From Microglena sp. YARC (lineage: Eukaryota > Chlorophyta > Chlorophyceae > Chlamydomonadales > Chlamydomonadaceae), in assembly GCA_022414725.1 (NCBI GenBank), contig CM039462.1, positions 3,333,936 to 3,397,935 on the forward strand: a stretch of 64,000 nucleotides of DNA, given 5' to 3'. The notes beneath the pieces are model-generated. The model ran no database searches. It saw nothing but the letters and a program-made list of their open reading frames with translations, and was not told the DNA's origin. Shown here piece by piece: positions 41,168-54,600 of the stretch. Each line of letters opens with the position of its first letter. Position 1 is the stretch's first letter. A program made the translations under genes and the position numbers.

Positions 41168-42671
41168 GGGGGGGGGGGGGGGGGGGGAGGAGGGAGGAGG
41201 GATATATGTGTGTGTGTGTGTCCCCTTCCCCCGCCACACCCCGCCTTGAATCTCCAGCCTGGTGGGACTAGCCCCATGGGGAAGTGTAGCTGAACCATGC
41301 TGAGAAAACTGTCCCGCTGCCGTTTTGTTTGAAATGATGAGAATTCCAGTTTCTGGTCCCCCCCCTGCGAAGGTGAAGGGTGGAAAGTGGAAACGTTACT
41401 AGGGCAACCCACAGGGAGGGCAGTCCTGAATTTTGACTCACACAATCCCTATTGGGGAATTTCGAGTATGCCGTTGTGTGCGCCATAGTGTAAATGCCCA
41501 GAATCCATGTATAATTCCAAGTCTTGCCTCTTATTTCTATTTAGGAGGCGTGTGTGTGTGTGAGGGGGGGGGGGGGGGCACCCTTCTCAGTTTTTTTAGG
41601 CGGGGGGGAGGGATTTGTTTTCCTCCTTCTGCGCAGGCAAAGAATGCCCACCCTGCTCTGGGGGACTGGGAATCAGAAGCTGTTGAGAGATCCAGAGTTG
41701 GCTGAAAATGTAACAATCAGTGATCCGGCGAAGGTTTTGGGCCCGAGTGGTGTTAGGTTAGAATGGTCACCACAACCGGATTAGTCCCGGTTCGAATCTG
41801 CACCCTGACGTGTGCACTAAAAATCCCAGGTTTCCGTGGCTCTCGCACGGGGTGTAACTGTTGGGTGAAATGTGCAAACGGTTAGATGCCAGTCCTGGCG
41901 TATAGAACCTAGTCACAATTATTTTGAAGGTTTTTGGCCGTTTTTGCCTAAACTTTAATATCAACAGTGCTCGATGCCCCAGTCTGGGGTTTGAGGAAAT
42001 TAAAACATTACAAATAGGTATACAAGATATTGTTTACATTCTGGCTCAACCAATAAACTCATGTACCCAGGGTTTAGGGGTTTAGTCATTAGGGTTTTAA
42101 TCCACCCTAGTTAGAGGGAAGGTACCTTATCATATATAGCAGGGGCTAACCTTCCCAAATTTGAATTAATAGACTGCCTAAATTTTCAGAGGCGCTGAGC
42201 CGCTGACCTAACAATACCTAAATACCGTGGCCATAGGGCTGGCCCATTAATGGGCTCGATCTCTTGTGGCCCAAGGGCCCAAATTATGCATGGTAAGAGG
42301 CACGAGTCATATTATATTTGAAACCATTATGTTACCGAAACGCTCGGAAACGTGAATTCCTCAACCCAACGTTTCAGACTCAGTCATTTTTTAAAACACC
42401 GACCAGCATACTGTAGCTAGATTCATCATAGGGTGCCAACGACTAAGAAAGCGTTTACTACGCAGAACCCAGTGAAACATGAGGCGTGCCGAAATACAAA
42501 CCGACTAATTTACATTGTTTCACTATCAGGAGACGGACACATATCATGTCAACAACTCAAAACCAGTACTTCAGTCATGCATCATAATACACCAATACAA
42601 ACAATCTCCTAATTGGTACGAAGCAACAAACTCTTTATTGAACACATATCACTTATGTCGCCGACTCAAAA
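41168..42671. other. spacer downstream of the dynein gene
   Basis: A G tract and (TG)n lie at 41167-41220, and a second G tract at 41563-41578. Otherwise no coding signal. A TGTAA on the minus strand (plus TTACA at about 42510) lies about 160 bases beyond the dynein stop and could be its polyadenylation signal, as TGTAA serves in green algae. Confidence 0.4.
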
Positions 42672-45600
42672 CTAAGCCAGATCATCCTGGAGGAGGAGGG
42701 CAACACTGGCCAGAGTCCACTTGTAGTCAGGGTCCGAGGTGCGCAGCGTGAAGGATGCCACACTGGGGGAGTACACATTAGCCCTCTGCATGTTGGTGTA
42801 CACGGGGCACTGGTAGAAACCTTCAGTGACAAACTCATCGCTGGTCACAGGCTTGACCAGGATGATAGGCATGGCAGGATGCAGCTCGTTGGGGTTGGAC
42901 TCCTTCAGCACACCCTCCTCCTTATCCCAGCGCGCACCCTCCAGCACCAGGCCATGGATGTAGACACCTAGGGGAGCAGGTTCAGTGATCTGCTCGACAT
43001 TGGAGATCTTGGTGACCACAGTCATGAACTTCATCACGTCAAGAGGCAGCTTGTTGGCTCGAGCGTACATCTGCATGACCGCAGTGAGGAAGGCCTTGGG
43101 GTTGAACATACCAGGCAGCCAGACACTGTTGGGAGTGATTATGTCGCCCTGGGTCCAGGCATTGAGCTGCTCCCAACGCTTGACCACATCGTTGAACCAT
43201 GCAGTTAGCGTGTACACCTCCTGTACTCGGGTACTCATCTGTCCCATCCAGAGGGCGGGCACTGAGTTGGTGGAGATACCTTTAGCAAGCGCCTCCATCT
43301 TGTCGCTCATGTTCAAGGCGCCATCCAGACCAAGCAACAGCTCCTCCATAGACCTCTTCATCTCAATCACCAGTCCATTCATGCGGTTGGCCTCCTGCAA
43401 GGCCACCACCACGTAGGGGTTCTTCTCCTTGATGCGGGCCTCGATCTCAACCATGTTGAACGCCTCGGGCAGCTTCTCCATGAATGTGGAGAGGGCAGAG
43501 CGCATGGCAGCCTCACCTCCACCGCCACCTCCTCCACCGCCTCCTCCTCCCCCAGTGACCTCACTTACAGTCTTGAACAGGGTCTCGCCCAGACTGGTCA
43601 ACAGGGAGAGCTCGGCATTGGAGTGCATGCCGTAAACAACAGGAGACTCGTCAGGGAGCGATGTCTCGATGAAATTCTTCAGACTGTCGTAGCTGGTGGG
43701 GATGGGGGCCTTGAAGCCAGGGGCAAGTTCCAGCTCTGGCTGTGTGAATGACTCTACGTTGGCCATGTCTCCCTTGGGCAGAATCTCAGGCCTGACCAAG
43801 ACGTCCAGGTAGGTGGTGCAACAGCGTCGGTCGAAGCTGTCCGTGATATGACCTCCGTAGAAGACCTCGCCGAACATGTAGCGGAGATCAGTCCAGGGGA
43901 TCTCATCATAAGCCTCCAGGTAGTTATACAGCACATCACCACAAGTGGTCAGATCACCCATGTTGAAGGAGTAACCACGACAGAAGCCGAGACCACTGCC
44001 GCTGCCAGTTCCAATACCCACACCGAACTTCTTGCGTCCCAGCAGAAGAGAATGGTAGAAGCACAGTCCGAAGAGAATGGACCTGAAGCCGGTTCGCTTC
44101 ATCTCGGTGCTCGGGCGGTCGCACTGCTCAGGGGTGAAGGCAGCAAACGCTCGGCGCATGTTAGACCTCATATCCGAGGGGGGCTCGTTAGAGATCTTGA
44201 TGCAAGTCTGCAAGATGGACTCGGGCACGATGTTAGCGAAGGGTGCGCCGTTGATAGGCTCGGCACTGAAGAAGCAGCGGAACTCATCATGGGCAGTCTC
44301 AGCAGCAATCTCAAGCTTGCGCTCCAGGCGAGGGATCCAGCCCTGCATGAGATGGACGTTGTCCAAGAACACCCATCCACCTTCCTTGGTGTACTTGTCC
44401 AGCACTGACTCTGCTGGGCCCTCCTGGCCCTGGCCCATACTGATGAGGGTGAGCTTGCCATTCTCCACGCTCTTTCCGATCTGTGTGTGTGGAGGTGGTG
44501 GTGGGGTAAGCAAGCAGGCAGGCAAGAAGTAGGGAGTGGCAACTAATATCAGTGTTTAAAAACTTATGTTATTAGTTACTAGTTCTTTTGGAAGTTTGGT
44601 TTGGGGGGGGTTAGCTAGTCCGCCTAGGGGCGTAATAGCTTACCCCTAGGCGTACTAGCTAACCCCCTCTACCCCCGAAGGGGTAGGGGGGCATTAAAGT
44701 ACCCGCGAGTATTAGGCAGCTTTTCTTGTAGCTGCCTCATTCTCATTCATACTTGGCAAGTGGGCCCTTAGGGTAGGGAAACAGAATTTTATATTGAAAT
44801 CTTATTTAATTAAACTTAGTTTATCTTACACTACTTTTAGCTGCCCAATACTTGCTATAGCTATAACTATAGTAGAACTATACTAGAACTAGAACTGATT
44901 AAATCTTAGCTAACCCCCCCCAATCCCTGAGATAACATGTAATAAATAACAAGGAATATATTTGGGCGTAATATTTCCTGTAATGAGCAAGGCACTAAAA
45001 AAAAATAGGACAGTATATATTAGCACTATTTATACTGTTACCATTTTTGAGGTAGGAAGCTTTTTAAATTTATTTAGTCTGTAGCGTATTTCAAGGTTTT
45101 ATTATTGTCATTGTTGATCCTTTTTTGATATTCCTTCTTCGGGGCCACTTGGTGGGTGGTACTTGCAACCGGGCCCTTAGTCTTCGGGGCCACTTGATTT
45201 TATTAAAAATTGTATTTTATAAGTCACTCGCGTATTATTCACCGGTATGCTACTCTACTTCACTCGCATGTATTGAACCCTTTAGTCACGCATTACTGCT
45301 GAGCCAGTACCAAACTCATACCTTGGTTATTCTACTTAAATGGGCCCTGTCTTATCTGAGACAAACAAAGTGTCACAATAATATTAGTTTTTCAAATGAA
45401 TTCAAAATTATGGTCAGATGGCTCGTCCGTCTGCTAACATTCACTAATATTATGTTTTCACTAATATGAACTAACTTAGCCATTCCCTAGCAAGAAGTGT
45501 AGCTATGGCTAAGTAAAGCAGAGAGCAGATAAACACAAGAACTGACAAAGCATCTGAACACACCCCGACACATACAAACATCACTCTGCAGAAGACAACG

Positions 45601-48600
45601 AATAGGCACGCACCTTGTTGGCATAAGCCTCAATCTCCTTGCTTGGGGAGTATCCAGGGAAAAGGATGAAGAAGATGGGGGTGGAGCTGCTGCTCTCCTC
45701 CATGACATTGGCAGGGTCAAAGGAGTCCTGGTTTACAAAGCGGGAGCCCATCACCTTCTCGCAGAAGTTGGACAGAGCATTGGTGATGCGGTCGGGCCGG
45801 AGGGCACGGATAATCAGCAGCTGCTTGAACTCAGACAGCTTGGCCCATTCACCCGGCATTGCAGCCTTCTCAGAGGCTTCATTCATACACCAGTTGAACC
45901 AGTCATCATTGCTCTTCTCCATGTCCTTTGCCAAGTTGGCATAAGAGGGCAGGGTGGTGAGCACGTCTAGGGAGGACCATTGGCCCTCGGTCATCCATCG
46001 GCTGAGGTCATCAGTGATGGGGGGAGGCGTGGGGTTCTTCAAGCCCTTGTTCAACGCCTCGTACTCGGTCACGTCTATGGCCTGGCTACGCAGCAGGATA
46101 CTGAAGGTGAGCAGTGTGAGCACGATGAGCTTGTCGCGGTCAAACAGACCGCAGCGAGTGTAGTTGAAGACCGTATAAGTACATGTGTCCAGCAGACTCT
46201 GGAGGCGTTTCTCAAGGTCCTCTGGACTCAACTGCAGAGTCTCCTCCTCATCCTCCTCCTCTTCATCGACTGTGCGGATGGATCCAGTCTGGCTGGCCCT
46301 GGGAGGTGCGTCAGGCCCTGGGGTAGGCTCGCCCTCTCCACCCTCTACGGGGGCGACAGCATCGCCAGCCTGGCTACCAGATTGGGAGGCGCGCTTCTCC
46401 CCGGACTGGGAGGTGCGTCCGGTTTCCGAGGCACGCTTGGCGTCCTTAATGACCTCTTGGAAGTCCTTTGCCTCAGTCTCAGACAGGCGCCTGGACAGCT
46501 GCTTCAGGGTGGTGGGCTTGCCCTTAGGCTTCTTGCGGCCTCCTGGAGCAAGGTCTAGGCCACGGCTGAAGACAGTGACAAACGCATTCAGGGAGTATTG
46601 ATAGAAGGCGTGGATCATGTTGAGTGAGTTGAGGAGGAAGAAGAGCATAGCACCCCGAGCAGCTACGTTACGGTACTTGTTGCGGTTCTCATTGATGGCA
46701 ATCTCAGTCTCCTTCGCCTCAGTCACCTTCTCGTTAATTTCTGTAGCCACACGCTTGGACTCTTCCAACGACTCAATCAGCTCCACATCCTCTGTGATGT
46801 CTCCCTCCGCATTGGCCAGCTTAAACAGCAACTCATCCTCCAACTGCTTCAACTTGATGGTGAACTCGGTGTTCTGGATAATCAGCTGGGTCTTGGTCTC
46901 CTCCAAGTCAGGGCGCTCCTTGTTAACAACTAGGGCCAACAGCTGATCCTCAAGGCCAGACTCTGTGACTGTGAAGTTGATGAGGGTGGTCTCAGCCTGG
47001 ATCTCCGGAGGGTAGTGGGGGTTGGACAGCTTGGTGTGTAGGAACAGCCTGAACTGCTTGTTGTACTCCACCTCCTTGTCTCCAAGCTTCACGTACACGT
47101 TGCGGCCCTTCTTGAAGGTAGATCGGGTGATGACGGGGTTCAACACGGCATCAATGCTCTCGCCCATGTTCTCAATCAGCACGCTATGGCCAGCCTCAAT
47201 GGCTCGCTCCATGACAGTGATCATGTTGTCAGCGCCCATGCGGATGACCTGTGGTGGGTTGGTGGCGGTGGCGGGTTGGTGAGTGTTGGTGGGTTGGTTG
47301 GTAGGTTGGGTTGGTTGGTAGGTTGGGTTGGTTGGTAGGTTGGGTTGGTTGGTAGGTTGGGTTGGTTGGTAGGTTGGGTTGGTGGGGTGGAGGGTGTTGG
47401 TGGGGTGGGGTGGTAGTGGGTGGGTTGGTGGGTGTTGTTGGAGTGGGTTGGTGAGTGGTGGTGAGTGGGTTGGTGGTGGTGGGTGGGGGTGATTGGAGAG
47501 AGTGGATGTTTTTGAGGCCAACAATAAACTTGACTAACCTGGAGAGACATCTTGCTCTGCTTCTCCTTGATCCACACGATACCAACCTACCCACCTCCAC
47601 CCCACCAACACCCTTCAACTTGACTAACCTGGAGAGACATCTTGCTCTGCTTCTCCTTGATCCACACGACACCAACCCACCTCCACCCCACCAACACCCT
47701 TCAACTTGACTAACCTGGAGAGACATCTTGCTCTGCTTCTCCTTGATCCACACGATACCCTGCAGCTGAGGGTCCATCATGAGAGGCCAACGCTCAGAAT
47801 TGGTCAGAATGGTACCGTTCTGAACAGAGGTGGCATCAGAGGGTAGGCCCTCACGGATCCAATTGGCCACCATGGCATCGTCGACCAGCACCTTGAGGGG
47901 GTCACTGATGCCGGGGGTCATGGGGGTCTGGCGCTCAGTCAAGAACTTGATGCAGTCTCCGATCAGACCGGCGCGGAACTTGGAGGTGAAGGGACCGGCA
48001 TAGGAAACAAAGGCAGCAGCCAACAGCATATCGCCTGTAAGCACTTCGTAGTCCTTGCGTAACTGCTCAACAGTCATAGCCCATCGCTCTCCCTCGGAGG
48101 CCAGGGCGATGATCAGACGGTTGGCGAGCTGCAGCTTGCGCTCACAACGTTCACTCTCCTTGATGGCAGCCTCCTTGTCGTCGGTCGCTGCCTTGAACTG
48201 GGACTCCAGATCTGCCACCATGGCGTTCAGCTCAGCCACCTTGGCCTGGACGGCGGTTAGGGTCACGTTCGCCTCATCCAACGTAGCATTCGCCTCTGCC
48301 AACTCAAGACGCTTGGGCTCCACCTCGGACACCACGTCAAAGTACTTGATAATATTGATGGCCCAATCGCACAGACCGGCAGCAGCACGAGACTTGTTGT
48401 AAATGATCTCCCTGTGGATTGAGCAGAAGGAAAGGAAGTTAGGAATGAGGGGCTGGCTACAGGCACAATGTGTATGTTGCACTATGTTACATCAAGTTAA
48501 AAGTACGGGCTAAGCAGTGTTTCGAAAACCCAAATCCAAATCATCGGCTGAATGGCTATCACATGGTCGTTAATTCAAGGGTTGGTACCAGGGTACTACA

Positions 48601-51600
48601 TTTTGTCAAATTGGTCAGCGCTTAAAGCGCACAAACATCACATCGGTCAGCACTTTCTAGTGCATGCAAAAACTTCGCGCTGTGCCCACAGGGGGCTGAA
48701 AAAACTGCGCGGAACGCGCAGTGGGGGTCAAAAAGGCAGCGCGTAAACGCGCTACCGCTCAAGCTTTGTAGTACCCTGGCTGGTACAAGTGAAACAGGAC
48801 TCACTTGTTGAAATGGTCTAAGGCCAAGTAGACTCGCGTGTTGTCCACAAGCTTCTTCGTGACAGAGCCAGCATCGATAATGGCCTTGTAGCTCTTAAGG
48901 CGCTCCAGGAACTTGTCAACATTGTTCATCATCTTCTGGGCAGCTGCCCACGACTTGTCCTTGGGGTTGTTGTCCAGCAGGATCAGCACCACAGCTGTGA
49001 TATCTTCCACACCTGAGGGGGGCTTCTTCAGGGACTTGGCCTCACCCAGATCCTTCTTGTTCAAGGTGTCCAGGGCAGCCTCAGCCTGTGCCACCAGAGG
49101 CTCTGCAGCAGCCAGATCCTTCTCACAAGAGGCTTGCTTAATGGCCACCTCCCTTGCGATCTGCTCGCACTTCTCCGCCTCCACCTGGGCAGCGGCGTTC
49201 TCAGCGTTCACCTTCTCCTTCTCAACGCCCACCTGCTCCGCGAACACGTTGGCGGATGCCACCTTGTGCTCCACTTCAACTGCCATGATCTTGGCATTCT
49301 CAACCAACAGGTCCACCTCACCCTGCACCTTGTGCAGCTTGTTCAAGCCGTTCTCAAGGCGATCCATGTTGTCCTGGGTGGCACTACGCTTGTTGGACAG
49401 TACGTTCTTATATAACTTAATCAACTCCAAGAAGGTCTTGGGGGTGGTGTAGTTGTAGCGGCGCTCAACGTCAAAGAACTTCTTTGAGATTTTGTTGACC
49501 AGGGCGAAAGAGTACGGCATGAACTCAACCACAGCAGAGCGGATGGACTCCTCTCCCAAGTCAACTTCGTCCAGGAACTTGTTGGCCACAGAGAACAGGG
49601 AGGTCTCAGGCCAGGGCTGGAACCAGTCAATGACAGTGGAGGTGACGGTAGCCAGGAAGCGCTGGGAGCGCACGCGGAAGTTCTCGCCCACGGGAGAGGC
49701 GGTGAACACCATGTGCAAGTTCTGGCGGACCTTGGTGATAAAGGTAGCCCAGCAGTTCTCGGCAGTGTCCACCAGACCTAAGGACTTGCACTCTGGCCGC
49801 ATGAGGTTGACGATCTCGTCCTTGTCTTCCACCGGGAAGAGGTCAGGGATCTCACCGGAGGCGAGCAAATCGTTGATGTACACAAGCATCTTCTCGTCAA
49901 CGATTTGGGAGTCGGTGAAGAGGAAGGTGATACCCTCTCCCTTGCAACCTGCACGCTTGTACATCTTCTGAAGGTCCTCCTTGAAGTTGGACATGGAGTA
50001 GGAGCCTGAAATGACAATCATGACGGTGGTGTAGCCACAGATGTGTCCTGCCAAGCGGGAGAGCGACTGCTTTCCACTACCACCCACACCCACCAGCAGG
50101 GCATGGCCTGACGGTGAGGAGATGATACGCGAGATACGGCACACATGCTTCATTGCATCCTCAAACAGCACCAAGTCCATCACAGCGTTGGTCTCGTTGT
50201 ACTCATTCAGAGCCTCCATGAGGGTCTTGTACAGCGAGGCGTACGTGTCCACTTCGTTGTACATCTTCTCACCCAGCCCGCCAGCGAAGTGGCAGAAGAT
50301 AAGGGGCCGTGGGTCCTTCTTCTTGTAGAAGTCATCAACGTCGGGTACATTGAAGTACTTCTTGGCGATGCTGACAGCAGATTTGGAGTAGGTCTCAAGG
50401 TCATTGAGGGTGACCAGGCGATCGGCGTACACACGCTCAGACTCGTGCAACCACAACTTGCCCCACTTGCCGGGGCTGTCGAAATGGTCAGGGGTGGACA
50501 TGAGCAGACCTTGGAACACATTGGCCAAATGGCGGACGGTGAACTCGTAGTGGAAGTTAATGGCAGTCTTGCGGAAAGTGGTGGACACCTTGTCGTGCAA
50601 AGCCAAGGCAGCCTGCAAGATTGATGCGGGGGGGCGGGGCGGGGGGGGTGGGGGGGAAGTTAGCCTCCAATTAATTTTAGGGGGGTTAAGGGGGGGGGGG
50701 GGGGGGGAGTTTTCCTCAACTTAGGTTTAGGGGGTTTAGAAGGGGGGGGGGGGGGGGGGGGGAGTTAGCCTCCACTTAAGTGCAGGGGGTTTATGGGATT
50801 GGGGTTTAGTGTTTCAGAATTTGATTCAAAGATTTAGGGTTTGGGGGGGGAGGGGGGAGGGGAGTGTATAGGGTTCAGGTTCTAGGTGGCTTTAGGGTTA
50901 CCTTGAGTGGAGGCTCACTTAAGAGGAGGCTTACTTTGAAATACATGTAGGATATTGTAGGACATCTCCCAGATAGGGTGGCGGCTTTAGCCACCCTTTT
51001 CCCACAAAGCTTTGCTTAGCAGGCGCTAGTACTTTCAATTGAAGGTGGCAACCATAATACGATTCCTTAACCAGCAGGACCTAAGTGGGTGAGAGTGAGA
51101 GCGAGAGGTGGGGTGGGGCAGTTTCCCAAAATTAATATCCCACACTACTACCCCAGCTGGCAACCATTATACGTTTCCTTTACTAGCAGGATCTTGATGC
51201 ACAACTCTTGGACAGCATCACTGATCTTATTCAAGTTTTACGTATGTGGAGGCTATCTGCCTTTTTTTGTTTTCATACCTGCAGGATCTTGGTGGACATC
51301 TCTTGGACAGCGTCGCTGAACTGCTTCAGATGGCCTTGCAAGAAGGTTCCGTAAATCTTCATCAATGAGTCTTGGCCTGGGAAGTCCATGGCAAGGGTCA
51401 TGAACAGGCGCTGCAGGCGGGGGTTGATGATGAAGGAGCCGGCAGTGGGGTTCATGCACGCCACGTACTGGCAGTTGTTGATGTTTTTCTGCGTCAGCTT
51501 GGCGCGGTCGAACCAGTGGCCCCAGCCCAAGTGCTGACGGATGAGGGAGATAGGCATGGCGGTCTCGTAGGGATCCAGCTTGGGCATGTTGAGATCGTCC

Positions 51601-54600
51601 ACAAAGTAGATCAGGTTCTTGGTGCCTGGGGGGCCGAAGTTGACACCAGCCTTCTTCTCCAAGGGAGACTCTAGAACCTTCTGGAAGGACAGCACATCTG
51701 TGAAGTAGTTGAATGAGATTCCCAGGGAGATGATCTCTTCAGGAAGCTGCGCCAGCTTACCCTGGACAAGCTGTGTTTTACCCACGCCAGCGCCACCCAC
51801 AAACATGATGGGTTTGCGCAGGTCGACCATGAGGTCCAAGAAGAATCGCAGGGAAGAGGTTTCGGCTGTGGGGACAAAGACAGAGGACATCGCTTTCGAT
51901 GAGTCGTAGTCAACATCTGTCACCAGCTCTGCCCAGGGCGTGAACTTCTGTGTCTTGGGGTTGACGTAGTAGTCGTATATGGTACCCTTCCCTGGAATCT
52001 TGATGCCCGTCCAGGTCTGCTTGAACCACTTGTCAAAGTTTCGGCGGTAGTTGACACCATCCTTTTCGCACAGAGCGCCGCCGAATGCCCAAATGAGGGC
52101 AAACACAAAGTACATTTCGAAGAGGGACTGCTCAGCCTTACTATTCAGATTTTCAGGTTTCAGACAGCCCTCTAGAATGTTGACCAGCGTCGTAAGGAAG
52201 TTCATCGTCGATAACGGCGTGATGTGACTGTAACTCTTCTTCATCTCAAAGATGGTGGGGGGGATGTACTTGTCAACAAACTCCGAGATCCACTTGCCAG
52301 GGAGGGAGGGATCCTTCCACTTGGCCTTCTGGGCATATGACCCGACCACCTTCACGACCCAAGAGTCCACCATGTTGCGCCACTGCTTGTCCTCAGAGAT
52401 GTACAGGATACCGGCACGGGTGGCTGTGGCAGGGGTGGCGAACTTGAGGTCACGAATCTCAAAGATGAGCTTCATGTGGGGAAGGCATCGAATGCGCTCG
52501 TTAGAGGGGAGCGTCAGCAGCCGGTTGTCATCCATCACAGAGTTCATGGACTCGATCCAGTTAGCATCCAAGTCTCCGTCCAACATGATCCACTTGGGGT
52601 TGTCATCGGGCATGTTAGCTAGCTCACGCATGTTAAAGGACAAGAGGCCGTCCTTCCACTCTCGCGTCGACATGTTTACATAGCCATACAACTCTTGGGT
52701 GGAGATGGACTTGGGGTTGATGTCACGGATCATCACCTTCTTGCGGTTCACTTGCTTCAGGTAATCGTTGAGGGGTTCGTCGGTTCCCTTGGTCAGTGCC
52801 TTGGCCAGGACCCTGTAGCACTCGGTGCGGCCGACACCTGTGGGCCCCATGAGGAAGACGCAATGCCGGATGGCCAGCAGCTCACTGAACTGGACGATGC
52901 GTAGGATGAAGTCATCCTCTACAGTGAGTCCCAGCTCCTTAGTGGTCTCCATGATGACTCTCTCGAACTCGGCGTCTCGCTTACGTGGAGGGTCCACGCC
53001 TGGGAACAGATCGTTCAGCAGACCCATGAAGATGATCATATCCTCAGACAGAATCTTGGGGATGTTGAAGTCACGAAGAGCCCTGAACAGGACGTCGCTC
53101 TCCACCTGCCCGGTCTCAGCACGCAGCAAGGAGCCAGCAACGACCAACACGGACTTGATGGCACGCAGGCCCCAGTCGTAATGCTTCTGGGGGGACAGCA
53201 AGTCCTCAAGCAGGTAGTAGAGGGAGGCAAACTTCTTAGCGAGCATCTTGGCCTCGACGAAACCTTCCGCCATGAGCATATTCTCCATGATCAGCTGCCT
53301 GTCTGGCACCATGACAGTAATGGGGCGGAAGAGAGCCTTCAGGGACTCCGGCAGCTCAGCACGGCCAATGTAGCCAGGGTTCATGGTGATGAAGCCGGAA
53401 GTGCCCTGGAGTGGATGGATGGATGGGTGAGTGGGCAAAAAGGGGGGAGGCACTATTCAACACCTCGGCTTTAAAAGCATGGGAACAGAAGAAAGCATCA
53501 CAAGGAGGGAAGCACAAAACAAGAACTTGGCAACATCAGCAATTGCACATGGAAGTGGCAAGGGGTCAGTATACACTAGGGGTCTATCTGGTACCTCTTC
53601 AGTTCATCAGTGCTTTTTCTTTTGAAGCCCTTCCTATCACGGTTGGGCAAGTCCCTTTAGCCTATGTGGCCTACCCCTGGATTGTAACATACATACATAC
53701 ACTGTTTTGGGACTACTACTGGCAGCTTCCTGCCAGACCCATTAGCCAGTCACTGGGTCAAAAGCCCCTGGACTGAAACATCCATACATACATACCTCTT
53801 CTAGGGGCATCTCCACGCCATCAGCAGCGATGAAGGTCCACCTCTCAATAGGGTCATGCTTGACACCCTGCTTGTCTATATACTCCAGGCCACGGCCCGG
53901 CAGCATGGACTTGCGCTTCTGGGAGTCTGTGACGCACTTGTACTGGACGGAGCACACGGACAGTACCTCGGGTACCAGGCGATTGAACTCGTCAAAGCAT
54001 CCCCAAGAGCCTGAGGCGGCCAGACCCTTGAAGATGTCGCCCATGGTGCGGTAGTCCATTTCAGGGGCACAGTTGAAGACGTAAATGGACTTTCCGAGCT
54101 GGGCGGAAAGATCCTTTGTGGTCTCTGTCTTGCCAGTGCCGGCAGGTCTGGAGGGGGAGGGTGGGGTGGGGTGTGTGGGGTGTGGGAGTGAGAGGTAGGG
54201 GGTGGTCGGGGTGGTTGGGGTGGTTGGGGGGGGGGGGGGGGGGAAGGGGGGGTAATGTATGCAGAGCAACATAAAATTAATGTGTCAGTACACCAGGGTG
54301 CACAGGGCAAAATAAAATAAAATAAAATAAATGTATGCGGCCCAAAATTAATGTATGCAGAGCCGAGATAAGCCTGTGCAGAGCAGCAGATAAGGAAAGA
54401 AATGTATGCATAGCCCATATGCAGAGCAAAATAGGTAGGCCGGACTCAGAATTAGATAGACAATCAAACATCTGCACGAGTCAAACATCTTTAACCCAGA
54501 ATTAGGCAGACAGGCAAACATCTGCATCAGTCAAACATCTTTAACCCAGAATTAGATAGACAGTCAAACATCTGCATCAGTCAAACATCGGCAATCCAGA

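Noticed and set aside
47229..47714. Continuation of dynein exon 10 through intron 10 as Thr/Asn/Pro-rich protein
   Set aside because: The frame is open by chance. The 466-base segment is not a multiple of three and dynein homology resumes in a different frame after a clear acceptor.
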